Shown piece after piece: positions 6,405 through 12,497 of a DNA stretch of 12,497 bases. The stretch spans positions 1 through 12,497 of the forward strand of contig JAGSHJ010000047.1 in the NCBI GenBank assembly GCA_023954595.1. The letters are read 5' to 3'. The position numbers were made by a program, and so were the translations under genes. Origin of the DNA: Bacteriovoracaceae bacterium (GTDB lineage: Bacteria > Bdellovibrionota > Bacteriovoracia > Bacteriovoracales > Bacteriovoracaceae). The notes under the pieces were generated by a model. The model did not search any database and was not told the DNA's origin. It saw only the letters and a list, made by a program, of their open reading frames with translations. Each line of letters starts with the position of its first letter. Positions within the stretch are counted from its first letter, which is position 1.

Positions 6405-6430
6405 TTTCTCTTAAAGGTTTTAAATATAAC
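6401..6430 (+). promoter_or_regulatory. Likely promoter of the glutamine synthetase III gene
   Basis: TTGATT (6401-6406, overlapping the stop of the upstream gene) and TATAAC (6425-6430, 5/6) are 18 bp apart, giving a leader of about 35 nt. No NtrC or sigma-54 type element (GG-N10-GC) was noticed. Confidence 0.5.
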
Positions 6431-6472
6431 GAAGATACAATTGATTAACTCTATCCCCCTAAGGAGTATGAA

Positions 6473-8677
6473 ATGACTAAGAAAGTAAGAGCGAAAGCAA
6501 AATTAGACAACTACAAGGCCCCAACTAGAGTGTTTAATGTTCCTGCTGATGTTAACGGAAACCCACTTAGAGTAAGTGAGTACTACGGAGAAAATGTATT
6601 TGATTACAAAAAATCAGATATCCTAACTAAACAAGACAAAAAAGACATTCAGGCTGTTGTTAGTAAGAACCAAGACCTTACTAAAGACATGGCCGAAAAA
6701 TTTGCAAATGCAGTGTTGAACTGGGCAACGTCCAAAGGTGCAACTCACTTCACACACTGGTTCCAACCTCTAACTGGTTCAACTGCTGAAAAGCATGACG
6801 CCTTCTTTTCACTTGAAAATGAGCAGCCAGTAGAAAGATTAAGCGCATCTCAACTTATTCAAGGTGAGCCAGATGCTTCATCTTTTCCACACGGTGGTTC
6901 AAGATCCACTTTTGAGGCCAGAGGCTATACTTCGTGGGACTTGTCTTCTCCAATTTTCTTGAGAACAAATGAAAATGGTAAAACACTTTGTATCCCTACA
7001 GCATTTGTTTCTTACCATGGAGACGCGCTGGATATTAAGACTCCACTTCTAAGATCAATCACTCAGCTTTCGAATATTGCATCTAGGTTTTGTAACCTTG
7101 TAAGCGGTAATAAAAGAGAAGCCGAAAAAGTTGAATATGTAGATGTAACTGCAGGCTGTGAGCAAGAATACTTTCTTGTAGATAAAGGACTTTTCTTTGA
7201 AAGACCAGACTTGGTTATGGGCGGTAGAACGCTATTTGGCGCAATTACTTCTAGAAACCAACAGCTTGAAGATCATTACTTTGGAACAGTTCCTGATAGA
7301 GTAATGGCATTTATGCAAGAAGTTGAAGTAGAGCTTTATAAGCTGGGTGTTCCTGCAAAAACTAGACATAATGAAGTTGCCCCTGGTCAGTTTGAATTGG
7401 CCCCAATTTTTGGCAAGGCCAACGTTGCCGCAGATCAAAACCAGGTCATTATGGCGACAATGCAATCAGTTGCGATTAGACATGGATTTGTATGTCTACT
7501 TCATGAAAAGCCATTTGGCGGAATCAACGGTTCTGGTAAACATTTGAACTGGTCAATGACTGACTCAAATGGAGACAACCTTCTTGAGCCAACTGACGCT
7601 CCTCACGCTAACTATAGATTCTTGGCAGTAGTTGCAATGATTTGTGAATCAATCAACAGACATGGTGCCAATCTAAGAACTGCAATCTCTGGGCATGGTA
7701 ATGACCACAGACTTGGTGCAAACGAAGCACCTCCAAGTATCATCTCTGTTTTCTTAGGTGACACTCTTACTGCAATTTTTGAAGCTTACGCTCAAGGAAA
7801 GTCTTACTCTAAAGAAGGGGAAGACTTCTTGGACCTAAGAGCTGATCAACTTGCAAGACTAGTAAAAGACAACACTGATAGAAATAGAACTTCTCCGTTT
7901 GCCTTTACTGGAAATAAATTTGAATTCAGAGCTGTTGGTTCTTCTGCTAACGTTGGTATTCCTATGACAATTCTTAACTCAGCAGTTGCTGATGTTATGA
8001 ATGAAATGAACGATAGAATTGAGAAAGAACTAGGCGAAGGTAAAGAGGTTGATGACATCCTTAAGGGGATCATCAAAGATCTTTATAACAACTCTAGTAA
8101 AGTTGTATTCAATGGTGATGGGTACTCGAAAGAGTGGGAGCTTGAAGCTGAAAAAAGAGGCCTTCCAAACCTTAGAACTACTGCAGATGCTCTAAAGATT
8201 ATGGCCAACGACAAAAGTAACGAGTTCCTTACAAAGCTAGGTGTTTATACTCCTTCTGAGCTTGAGACTCGCTACAATGTAAGAGTTGAAAGATATGTGA
8301 AGCATAGACAAATTGAATTCAACACTCTGGTAAATATGGTTAACAAAGATATCCTACCAGCTGCAATCGAGTACAAAAAGAGCTTGGCGGAATCAATAAA
8401 TCTTCAAAAACAAGTTGGAGTTGAGGCACGTGTTGATCTAGCAATTCTTAGAGACATCAATGAGAAGGTTGAGCAATTAAGAGCGGATAACGAAACTCTT
8501 GATAAGATGCTTGAGGCCGTTGGTGGAAGAGAAGACATCGAAGTTGCAGAAAAAATTGCAAAAGAGATGATGCCACTATCAGAGAAAATGGCCGACCTAA
8601 TCGCGTATTTAGAAGAAAACGTTTCTGAAGAACTATGGCCGTTGCCGACTTACTACGATCTACTATTTATTAGATAA
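6473..8677 (+). CDS. glnN: Glutamine synthetase type III (GSIII)
   Basis: A 734-residue cytoplasmic enzyme that makes glutamine from glutamate, ammonia and ATP. The length and motifs fit GSIII (about 700-730 residues, dodecameric) and not the 450-residue GSI. The N-terminal domain carries THFTHWFQPLTGSTAEKHD (91-109) and GEPDASSFPHGG (131-142). Metal and substrate sites include E230 and E232 (CEQEYF), H299/E301 (RHNEVAPGQFE), GINGSGKHLNWS (350-361), NEAPPS (417-422) and the R-rich NRTSPFAFTGNKFEFRAVGSS region (471-491). The C-terminal extension (about 600-734) is largely helical and ends WPLPTYYDLLF, as in other GSIII proteins. AAGGAG (6461-6466) lies 6 bases before the ATG. It appears monocistronic, with its own promoter and a strong terminator. 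No adenylylation control is expected for this class, and no PII gene is nearby. Confidence 0.97.
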   Translation: MTKKVRAKAKLDNYKAPTRVFNVPADVNGNPLRVSEYYGENVFDYKKSDILTKQDKKDIQAVVSKNQDLTKDMAEKFANAVLNWATSKGATHFTHWFQPLTGSTAEKHDAFFSLENEQPVERLSASQLIQGEPDASSFPHGGSRSTFEARGYTSWDLSSPIFLRTNENGKTLCIPTAFVSYHGDALDIKTPLLRSITQLSNIASRFCNLVSGNKREAEKVEYVDVTAGCEQEYFLVDKGLFFERPDLVMGGRTLFGAITSRNQQLEDHYFGTVPDRVMAFMQEVEVELYKLGVPAKTRHNEVAPGQFELAPIFGKANVAADQNQVIMATMQSVAIRHGFVCLLHEKPFGGINGSGKHLNWSMTDSNGDNLLEPTDAPHANYRFLAVVAMICESINRHGANLRTAISGHGNDHRLGANEAPPSIISVFLGDTLTAIFEAYAQGKSYSKEGEDFLDLRADQLARLVKDNTDRNRTSPFAFTGNKFEFRAVGSSANVGIPMTILNSAVADVMNEMNDRIEKELGEGKEVDDILKGIIKDLYNNSSKVVFNGDGYSKEWELEAEKRGLPNLRTTADALKIMANDKSNEFLTKLGVYTPSELETRYNVRVERYVKHRQIEFNTLVNMVNKDILPAAIEYKKSLAESINLQKQVGVEARVDLAILRDINEKVEQLRADNETLDKMLEAVGGREDIEVAEKIAKEMMPLSEKMADLIAYLEENVSEELWPLPTYYDLLFIR

Positions 8678-8684
8678 TAGACTC

Positions 8685-8720
8685 TGGGTCCTTCAATTCT
8701 TTGAAGGACCCATTCATTTT
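8685..8720 (+). terminator. Rho-independent terminator of glnN
   Basis: A perfect 12-bp stem (TGGGTCCTTCAA / TTGAAGGACCCA, 8685-8696 and 8701-8712) with a TTCT loop is followed by TTCATTTTT. It starts 8 bases after the glnN stop. Confidence 0.92.
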
Positions 8721-8795
8721 TAATTTTCCTACAAACTCAGTTACTCAATTCCCTTACATTTCTATGTTTTTATCGTCCTAAAGGCTCGCTTTTTT

Positions 8796-8827
8796 GTTGG
8801 TATTCTTTTTGCTTAATTTAGACCAAC
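8796..8827. repeat. GTTGGT/ACCAAC inverted repeat upstream of the glutaminase-like gene
   Basis: Two 6-bp arms (8796-8801 and 8822-8827) flank 20 T-rich bases where a promoter for the next gene would be expected. It ends just 5 bases before the AAGGAG ribosome site. It could be an operator or a leader stem; chance is not excluded. Confidence 0.3.
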
Positions 8828-8844
8828 TATCAAAGGAGTTTTAT

Positions 8845-9756
8845 ATGAAAAAACTACTATTCTTATTCACCTTTCTTTTGAGCCTGTCATTAGGTGCAAA
8901 TGAAACTGTGAATACAAGAATTTATAATCTTTTAGAGCCTTCAGACGGAGACACTGAATACCTATTAATGGCCGCAAACGGTTTTGTTTATGGGCTTGCT
9001 GCCCAGGACCAGCAATCGGCAGACAAGGCACGGGAGGCATTGGCCAGTGGGTTTCCAGTAGAGATCACGCTCAAAGAGCAGACGAATGAAGAGATCGAAA
9101 ACAACGAACGCTCAAGTATTCTAGAATTAAAGGTCTTGAGAAATGAGACCCCATTTGCCAGTAACTTTATGCCTTTAATGGACGTGCCTGCTTTTGTTGA
9201 ACCAGATAGTCACATAGGGCCTATGGACAACTTCAGTGTCAGTCGAATTTCTCAAGGGCAGGCCAACGGGCTTTTTAGATCCATGAGAAATGATTTAAGA
9301 GGAAGTTCTGAGTGCTATAATAGGGCACATGTTTGGAGCTGGGAAATCTATAATAAGAACCGCCTGAACACTGGAAAGATGTTTCTTTTCTTTACTAGAA
9401 AGTACATCAATGAATATAGATATAAATGGTGGTTCCATGTAGCACCTTTTATAAATGTAAGTAATCAGGGACAGCATGTAGTTTTGGATCGCCAATACTT
9501 TGCAAGCCCAAGAGTAATGCACAGCTGGACTGACGCATTTATGAAAAACAACGCTCACTGCCCAGTGCTGACACGTTACTCATCTTATAGTAGAAGACAG
9601 TATGAAAGGTATTGTTATTTAATTCCTGCTAGTATGTACTATTGGCAACCATGGAACTTAGACTATTTGGAGAGATATCATCAAAGACGTTCATCATTCT
9701 ATCAAAGAGATATTAACCACGCTTACCGTGACGCCCGTGGCTGGTGGCCTTGGTAA
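8845..9756 (+). CDS. Secreted protein-glutaminase-like enzyme (Cys-His-Asp triad)
   Basis: A 303-residue exported protein resembling the protein-glutaminase (protein-glutamine deamidase) fold known from Chryseobacterium, which converts glutamine side chains in proteins to glutamate. The expected triad is visible in order: C157 in SSECYNRAHVWSWE, H198 in WWFHVAPFINV and D215 in HVVLDRQYF. These are followed by a conserved-looking MHSWTDAF. The first 18 residues (MKKLLFLFTFLLSLSLGA) form a signal peptide. Residues about 20-130 could be an N-terminal pro-region, as the known enzyme is made as a proenzyme. C239 and C257 may form a disulfide. The last 40 residues are unusually rich in Tyr, Trp and Arg and end WWPW. 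The ATG at 8845 is set by AAGGAG (8833-8838) 6 bases upstream; an earlier in-frame TTG at 8794 is unsupported. The end overlaps the next gene. Activity and target are not shown by sequence. Confidence 0.8.
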   Translation: MKKLLFLFTFLLSLSLGANETVNTRIYNLLEPSDGDTEYLLMAANGFVYGLAAQDQQSADKAREALASGFPVEITLKEQTNEEIENNERSSILELKVLRNETPFASNFMPLMDVPAFVEPDSHIGPMDNFSVSRISQGQANGLFRSMRNDLRGSSECYNRAHVWSWEIYNKNRLNTGKMFLFFTRKYINEYRYKWWFHVAPFINVSNQGQHVVLDRQYFASPRVMHSWTDAFMKNNAHCPVLTRYSSYSRRQYERYCYLIPASMYYWQPWNLDYLERYHQRRSSFYQRDINHAYRDARGWWPW

Positions 9757-10336
9757 AGTATCAAAGATCGCTGTTTCATTATCAATTATGACCTTTTTCG
9801 CCTCTTGTGGTTCTTCCACCGGAGGCGATCCTGTTGATGGCATCAATGTGGGGGAGCATAGAGTATTTGTTACAAGCACCACCACAACAGGGGCTTTTGG
9901 AGGGATCTCCGGAGCAGATTCAATTTGTTTATCCCGTGCACAGAGCAGTGGATTGAAGAAAAACTACAAAGCAATTCTCAGTGACAGCACTAATGACGCC
10001 AAAGACCGGCTATCGCTACTTGGTGCCGTATATAAGTTTAATTCAGAGTCTGAGAAAGAAAAAATAGTTCAACTTGGTGTTGATCTTTGGGAGTCATCTC
10101 TATTGAGTGCAATAGATAGGGATGAGCAATTTAACACTGTCTCTGGACTTGTGTGGACTGGGACAGAGTCTGAAGGCAGAAGTGGTTTTTCAACTGATTG
10201 CAATGATTGGAGTTCGAGCTCATCTGCCGATGCAGCTACAGTGGGGGACACCACTATGACTGACGATAGATATATTGAAGTTGGAATCGATGAAAGCTGT
10301 GATCGATCATTGCGAATTTACTGTATCAGCCAGTAA
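9728..10336 (+). CDS. DUF1554-type lectin-like lipoprotein
   Basis: A 202-residue lipoprotein. The N-terminus (basic GKVSK, hydrophobic IAVSLSIMTFFAS, then C27) is a lipoprotein signal peptide, and a Gly/Ser linker follows. Residues about 45-202 match the DUF1554 pattern known from Leptospira and other surface proteins: VFVTSTTTTGAFGGISGADSICLSRA (46-71), KAILSD (81-86), VWTGT (142-146), a Cys-Asn-Asp-Trp-Ser segment (158-162) and a terminal CxxSLRIYC (191-199). The four cysteines C67, C158, C191 and C199 are where C-type-lectin-like folds place disulfides. Binding of a surface ligand is likely but unproven. The start is uncertain: GTG at 9728 overlaps the glutaminase-like gene by 29 bp in another frame, and GTG at 9737 is an alternative; neither has a good ribosome site. 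This suggests translational coupling to the upstream gene. Confidence 0.82.
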   Translation: MTPVAGGLGKVSKIAVSLSIMTFFASCGSSTGGDPVDGINVGEHRVFVTSTTTTGAFGGISGADSICLSRAQSSGLKKNYKAILSDSTNDAKDRLSLLGAVYKFNSESEKEKIVQLGVDLWESSLLSAIDRDEQFNTVSGLVWTGTESEGRSGFSTDCNDWSSSSSADAATVGDTTMTDDRYIEVGIDESCDRSLRIYCISQ

Positions 10337-10544
10337 ATTCTACAAAAAATAAAAAAATATTAAAAAAGTACTTTATTTTTAGAAAAAATCTAGGTAGTAA
10401 GTTTCTCGAAATGAACATTTAAATATACGGGAGCTCGTTGGAGGTTTTGAACTGAATCTGTAACTATCAGATTTACTAGAATCGATCTCGAATTAGTTAT
10501 CCTAAAAGTTTTGGTTAGGCCCTCCCTCGTGGAGGGCTTTTTTT
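10337..10544 (+). other. 208-bp gene-free stretch with hairpins, candidate small RNA or long 3' leader/trailer
   Basis: No reading frame of note. It starts with an all-A/T inverted repeat (AAAAATAAA 10345-10353 / TTTATTTTT 10372-10380) that may be a weak terminator for the lipoprotein gene. Downstream are a hairpin AATCTG-TAACTAT-CAGATT (10455-10473, extendable by 2 bp), a CCTAA/TTAGG pair (10501-10519) and the strong terminator. No clear promoter was found inside it. Confidence 0.4.
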
Positions 10545-10546
10545 TT
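10519..10546 (+). terminator. Strong plus-strand rho-independent terminator
   Basis: GCCCTCC (10519-10525) and GGAGGGC (10531-10537) form a 7-bp GC-rich stem with a CTCGT loop, then nine T residues (10538-10546). It works on the plus strand only. Its T-run reaches into the stop codon of the minus-strand glycosyltransferase gene, so it also blocks plus-strand transcripts from reading antisense into that operon. Confidence 0.92.
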
Positions 10547-11552
10547 ATTTAACTGTAGAGGCTACCTGCTCTATTGAAATCAAATTTGAACATTTAAAAT
10601 GACCGAGAGGACACTGCTTCTTGCCATGAAGACCGCACGGTTGGCATTCTAGTCTTTCTTGGGTTGTGATGACTTTACTGTCGCTGCTCAGTGGAGTGTA
10701 ACCAAACTCTGGTACAGTAGAGCAGAATATAGCAGTTGTTTTAGCATCTACACTTGAGGCCAAATGTAGGGGAGCTGAGTCGTTTACAAATACACGGCGA
10801 GCATCTTTCATGAGTCTAGCAGATTCTAGCAAGGAGAGCTTACCTGCAAGGTTCACGCAATTTTGAGTATCACCTATGATGGAGTCTATAGCTTTAGAGT
10901 CCGCAGGAGCACCAATAAAGAAAAGCTTTAATGACTTGGAAAGCTCCTTAGATAGCTCACTCCATTTATGAGCTGACCACTGTTTAGTGAACCACACGCT
11001 TGTTGGTGCAAGAACAACGTAGTCTTCATCTTTTATAATTTCTTGGATCTTTTTATCTATATTTGGATTGAAGTAAAGGGCCGGCCTGCTTGCTTTATGT
11101 ATATCGATGTTAAATAGGGGCTCTAAAAGCTGAGCATTTCTTTGAACTTCATGAAGATACTCACCATTGCCAAGCAAGTGAGGAATCTTGTGTTCAATCT
11201 TGTGGGTGAAAAGAGCGCTTGCTGGGTTGGATGAGAATCCGATTCTATACTTGGCCTTGGATAGGCCTGTTAGAATCCCTGAATTCATAAACCTTTGAAT
11301 GTTTACAACCGCATCATATTTATTCTTTCTAATCTTTAGTAAATTAGAGAATAGACTTCTAAACTTTTTCTTCTTATTCCAAACTAGAACGTTGGAGATG
11401 TGGGGATTATTGGCCAAAAGGGATTCATTACCATTTCTAACCAAAAAGTCGATCTGGATATTCTTATTTGGAAGAGACCTGATCATTTCTACCATTGAGG
11501 TGGCCAGAATCACGTCTCCTATGAAAGCGGTTTGAACCAGGAGTATTTTCAT
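10545..11552 (-). CDS. Heptosyltransferase-like glycosyltransferase, family GT9 (WaaF/WaaC type)
   Basis: A 335-residue cytoplasmic-face enzyme of the ADP-heptose:LPS heptosyltransferase family, which builds the inner core of lipopolysaccharide. The N-terminal Rossmann start reads MKILLVQTAFIGDVILATSMV. The central segment VVLAPTSVWFTKQWSAHKWSELSKEL (179-204) and LFFIGAPAD (210-218) mark the second domain. The donor-binding motif FVNDSAPLHLASSVDAKTTAIF (255-276) corresponds to the family's NDSGPMHLA, with Ala for the usual Gly. Near the C-terminus C303, C306, C314 and C321 (ECQPC...QCPLGHFKC) form the cysteine set common in WaaF relatives. Length is normal. Its ATG overlaps the stop of the upstream glycosyltransferase (ATGA), so the two are translationally coupled; no independent ribosome site is evident. 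Heptose as donor is inferred from the family. Confidence 0.9.
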   Translation of the reverse strand: MKILLVQTAFIGDVILATSMVEMIRSLPNKNIQIDFLVRNGNESLLANNPHISNVLVWNKKKKFRSLFSNLLKIRKNKYDAVVNIQRFMNSGILTGLSKAKYRIGFSSNPASALFTHKIEHKIPHLLGNGEYLHEVQRNAQLLEPLFNIDIHKASRPALYFNPNIDKKIQEIIKDEDYVVLAPTSVWFTKQWSAHKWSELSKELSKSLKLFFIGAPADSKAIDSIIGDTQNCVNLAGKLSLLESARLMKDARRVFVNDSAPLHLASSVDAKTTAIFCSTVPEFGYTPLSSDSKVITTQERLECQPCGLHGKKQCPLGHFKCSNLISIEQVASTVK

Positions 11553-12343
11553 TTCTTGCTGGATTTGAGCTCTAGTTGTTCAGGAAACTCTTCACCTGCA
11601 TGCATTCTCATAACTTTCACATTACGAATAAAGATATTCCATGCACCAAAACAGGAAATGATAAAGCCCTGTCTTCCATCAAGCATTCCCATTTGAAGGA
11701 CATATCTCTTTAAAAAGCCAAAGAATGGCTTAACCAATAGATGGTACAACGTGACTTTTTTTATCTTATTTACTCGATCCAAGGCCGCCCAAGTTGTGTA
11801 TCTCTCGGCCTTTTTAAGGTGAGAGGCAAGACCTTTGCCTTTATAGGTGTCATGAATCAATTTATTTTTTAGTCTGCCAACTGAGCCATCAGTTTCGATT
11901 TCAGCATGGACATGCTTGTCTTGATACTTACAACGACTTTTTCTAAATAGTCGAATAACTGCATCGCCCTTCCAAACATGCTTTAGCTCTTTATCCATGA
12001 AGTAGTTGGTTCTACCGATCCAAAAAGCTACCTCTTCCGGATTAGATGCAACGGTGTCTTTAATCTCTTGTACCGTCTCAGGCATTGTTCGCTCATCGGC
12101 ATCTAATAAAAAGATCCAGTCGTTCTGTGCTTGAGGTATAGTCCAGTTTTTTTGTGCTGCACTGTGTACATATTCGTGCTCTAGGAGTTTAACATGTGGA
12201 AAGCTTTTGATGATCTCCACAGTTTTGTCCGTGCTAAATGAATCAACACAAATAATTTCATCGGCGAACTCACATGACTTAATTGCGTCTGCGATATTAC
12301 GCTCTTCGTTATAACAAGGGATAATAGCTGTAATTCTTTCCAT
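11549..12343 (-). CDS. Family 2 glycosyltransferase, WaaE/KdtX-like
   Basis: A 264-residue GT-A-fold glycosyltransferase, probably adding a sugar to the LPS core. The N-terminus ITAIIPCYNEERNI (4-17) and DEIICVDSFSTDKT (28-41) are the nucleotide-sugar binding elements. LLDADE (79-84) gives the DxD-type metal site. WKGDAVIRLFRKS (124-136) and KHVHAEIE (143-150) match the WaaE/KdtX branch (beta-1,4-glucosyltransferase of the LPS core) as I recall it. KAERYTTWAALDR (178-190) continues that pattern. A hydrophobic helix near 199-233 may rest on the inner membrane. It is the first gene of the operon with the GT9 enzyme. The ATG at 12343 (MERITAIIP) fits the family; another at 12349 would add two residues. 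Neither has a ribosome site, and the likely promoter would start the mRNA at or next to the 12343 ATG. Confidence 0.88.
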   Translation of the reverse strand: MERITAIIPCYNEERNIADAIKSCEFADEIICVDSFSTDKTVEIIKSFPHVKLLEHEYVHSAAQKNWTIPQAQNDWIFLLDADERTMPETVQEIKDTVASNPEEVAFWIGRTNYFMDKELKHVWKGDAVIRLFRKSRCKYQDKHVHAEIETDGSVGRLKNKLIHDTYKGKGLASHLKKAERYTTWAALDRVNKIKKVTLYHLLVKPFFGFLKRYVLQMGMLDGRQGFIISCFGAWNIFIRNVKVMRMHAGEEFPEQLELKSSKK

Positions 12344-12350
12344 GAGCATA

Positions 12351-12379
12351 GTTATACATGAGTCGGACTTAATTGTAAT
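12351..12379 (-). promoter_or_regulatory. Possible promoter of the glycosyltransferase operon
   Basis: On the minus strand ATTACA (12374-12379, 4/6) and TATAAC (12351-12356, 5/6) are 17 bp apart. The predicted start of transcription is about 12343-12344, practically at the first codon, which would make the message leaderless. Transcription reading through from the tRNA upstream is an alternative. Confidence 0.42.
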
Positions 12380-12467
12380 CCTTAAAAGGCGAAGTGCGAC
12401 ATCAATGATTTCAATACACTATTGCGACTAGCGGATTGAAAGAGTATCATTAATGAAGTTGGAAAAA

Positions 12468-12497
12468 TGGTGCTCGGGACGAGACTTGAACTCGTAC
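12468..12497 (-). tRNA. 3' part of a tRNA (5' part beyond window), CCA encoded
   Basis: Read on the minus strand, the T-arm ACGAG-TTCAAGT-CTCGT (12479-12495) is followed by the acceptor half CCCGAGC (12472-12478), discriminator A and CCA (12468-12470). The anticodon lies outside. The TTCAAGT T-loop is typical of tRNA-Leu among others, so isoacceptor identity stays open. Confidence 0.88.

Noticed and set aside
8794..8844. In-frame TTG start extending the glutaminase-like protein by 17 residues
   Set aside because: The ATG at 8845 has a perfect AAGGAG at the right distance and starts a normal signal peptide; the extension covers the likely promoter region.
9694..9885. 63-codon minus-strand frame across the junction of the two overlapping genes
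   Set aside because: Antisense to two recognised genes, without a ribosome site or domain.
11299..11535. 78-codon plus-strand frame rich in Phe and Leu
   Set aside because: It is antisense to the conserved N-terminal part of the GT9 enzyme; its hydrophobic look comes from the A/G-rich Lys/Glu codons of the opposite strand.
1..12497. Insertion sequences, integrases, CRISPR arrays or tRNA-linked att duplications
   Set aside because: No transposase or integrase motif, no regularly spaced repeats, and no duplicated tRNA 3' end were seen near either tRNA.

Overview
This window looks like chromosomal DNA from a Gram-negative, low-GC bacterium. The AGA-rich, A/T-leaning codon use, the many short-signal-peptide secreted proteins and lipoproteins, the type III glutamine synthetase and the LPS-type glycosyltransferases suggest a Bdellovibrionota predator of the Bacteriovorax/Halobacteriovorax type. 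That placement is inferred from gene content and style, not from a marker gene. No transposon, phage gene, integrase or CRISPR array is visible, so the region reads as resident chromosome.

Layout. 1-612: the 3' end of lon (ATP-dependent protease) with a textbook terminator, then a promoter and a complete tRNA-Val(UAC). 678-1885: two minus-strand genes, a secreted protein of unknown function and a hemerythrin-like HHE protein. 1886-2246: a 361-bp intergenic stretch with no gene, but with several inverted repeats and a good promoter for the gene to its right. 2247-4640: a large lipoprotein with a degenerate EF-hand-like repeat. It converges (4-bp gap) on a small cytoplasmic protein on the minus strand (4645-4923). 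5021-5686: a secreted metzincin-like zinc protease, divergent from a YkgJ-family CxxCxxxCC protein (5760-6404). 6473-8677: glutamine synthetase III with its own promoter and terminator. 8845-10336: a secreted protein-glutaminase-like enzyme overlapped by a DUF1554 (lectin-like) lipoprotein gene. 10337-10546: a gene-free stretch ending in a very strong terminator. 10545-12343: a two-gene minus-strand glycosyltransferase operon (GT2 then GT9, stop and start overlapping as ATGA), probably for lipopolysaccharide core. 12468-12497: the 3' end of a minus-strand tRNA cut by the window edge.

How the genes fit together. Housekeeping functions (Lon, tRNAs, nitrogen assimilation by GSIII, LPS core synthesis) alternate with envelope or exported proteins: two lipoproteins, one HExxHxxGxxH protease, one Cys-His-Asp deamidase-like enzyme and one Cys-rich secreted protein. 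The most interesting module is the glutaminase-like enzyme with its overlapping lectin-like lipoprotein, which could modify or bind surface proteins. Next come the repeat lipoprotein, the structured upstream regions of the hemerythrin and lipoprotein genes, and the terminator at 10519-10546 whose transcript is not obvious. I did not find a clear-cut new multi-gene system.
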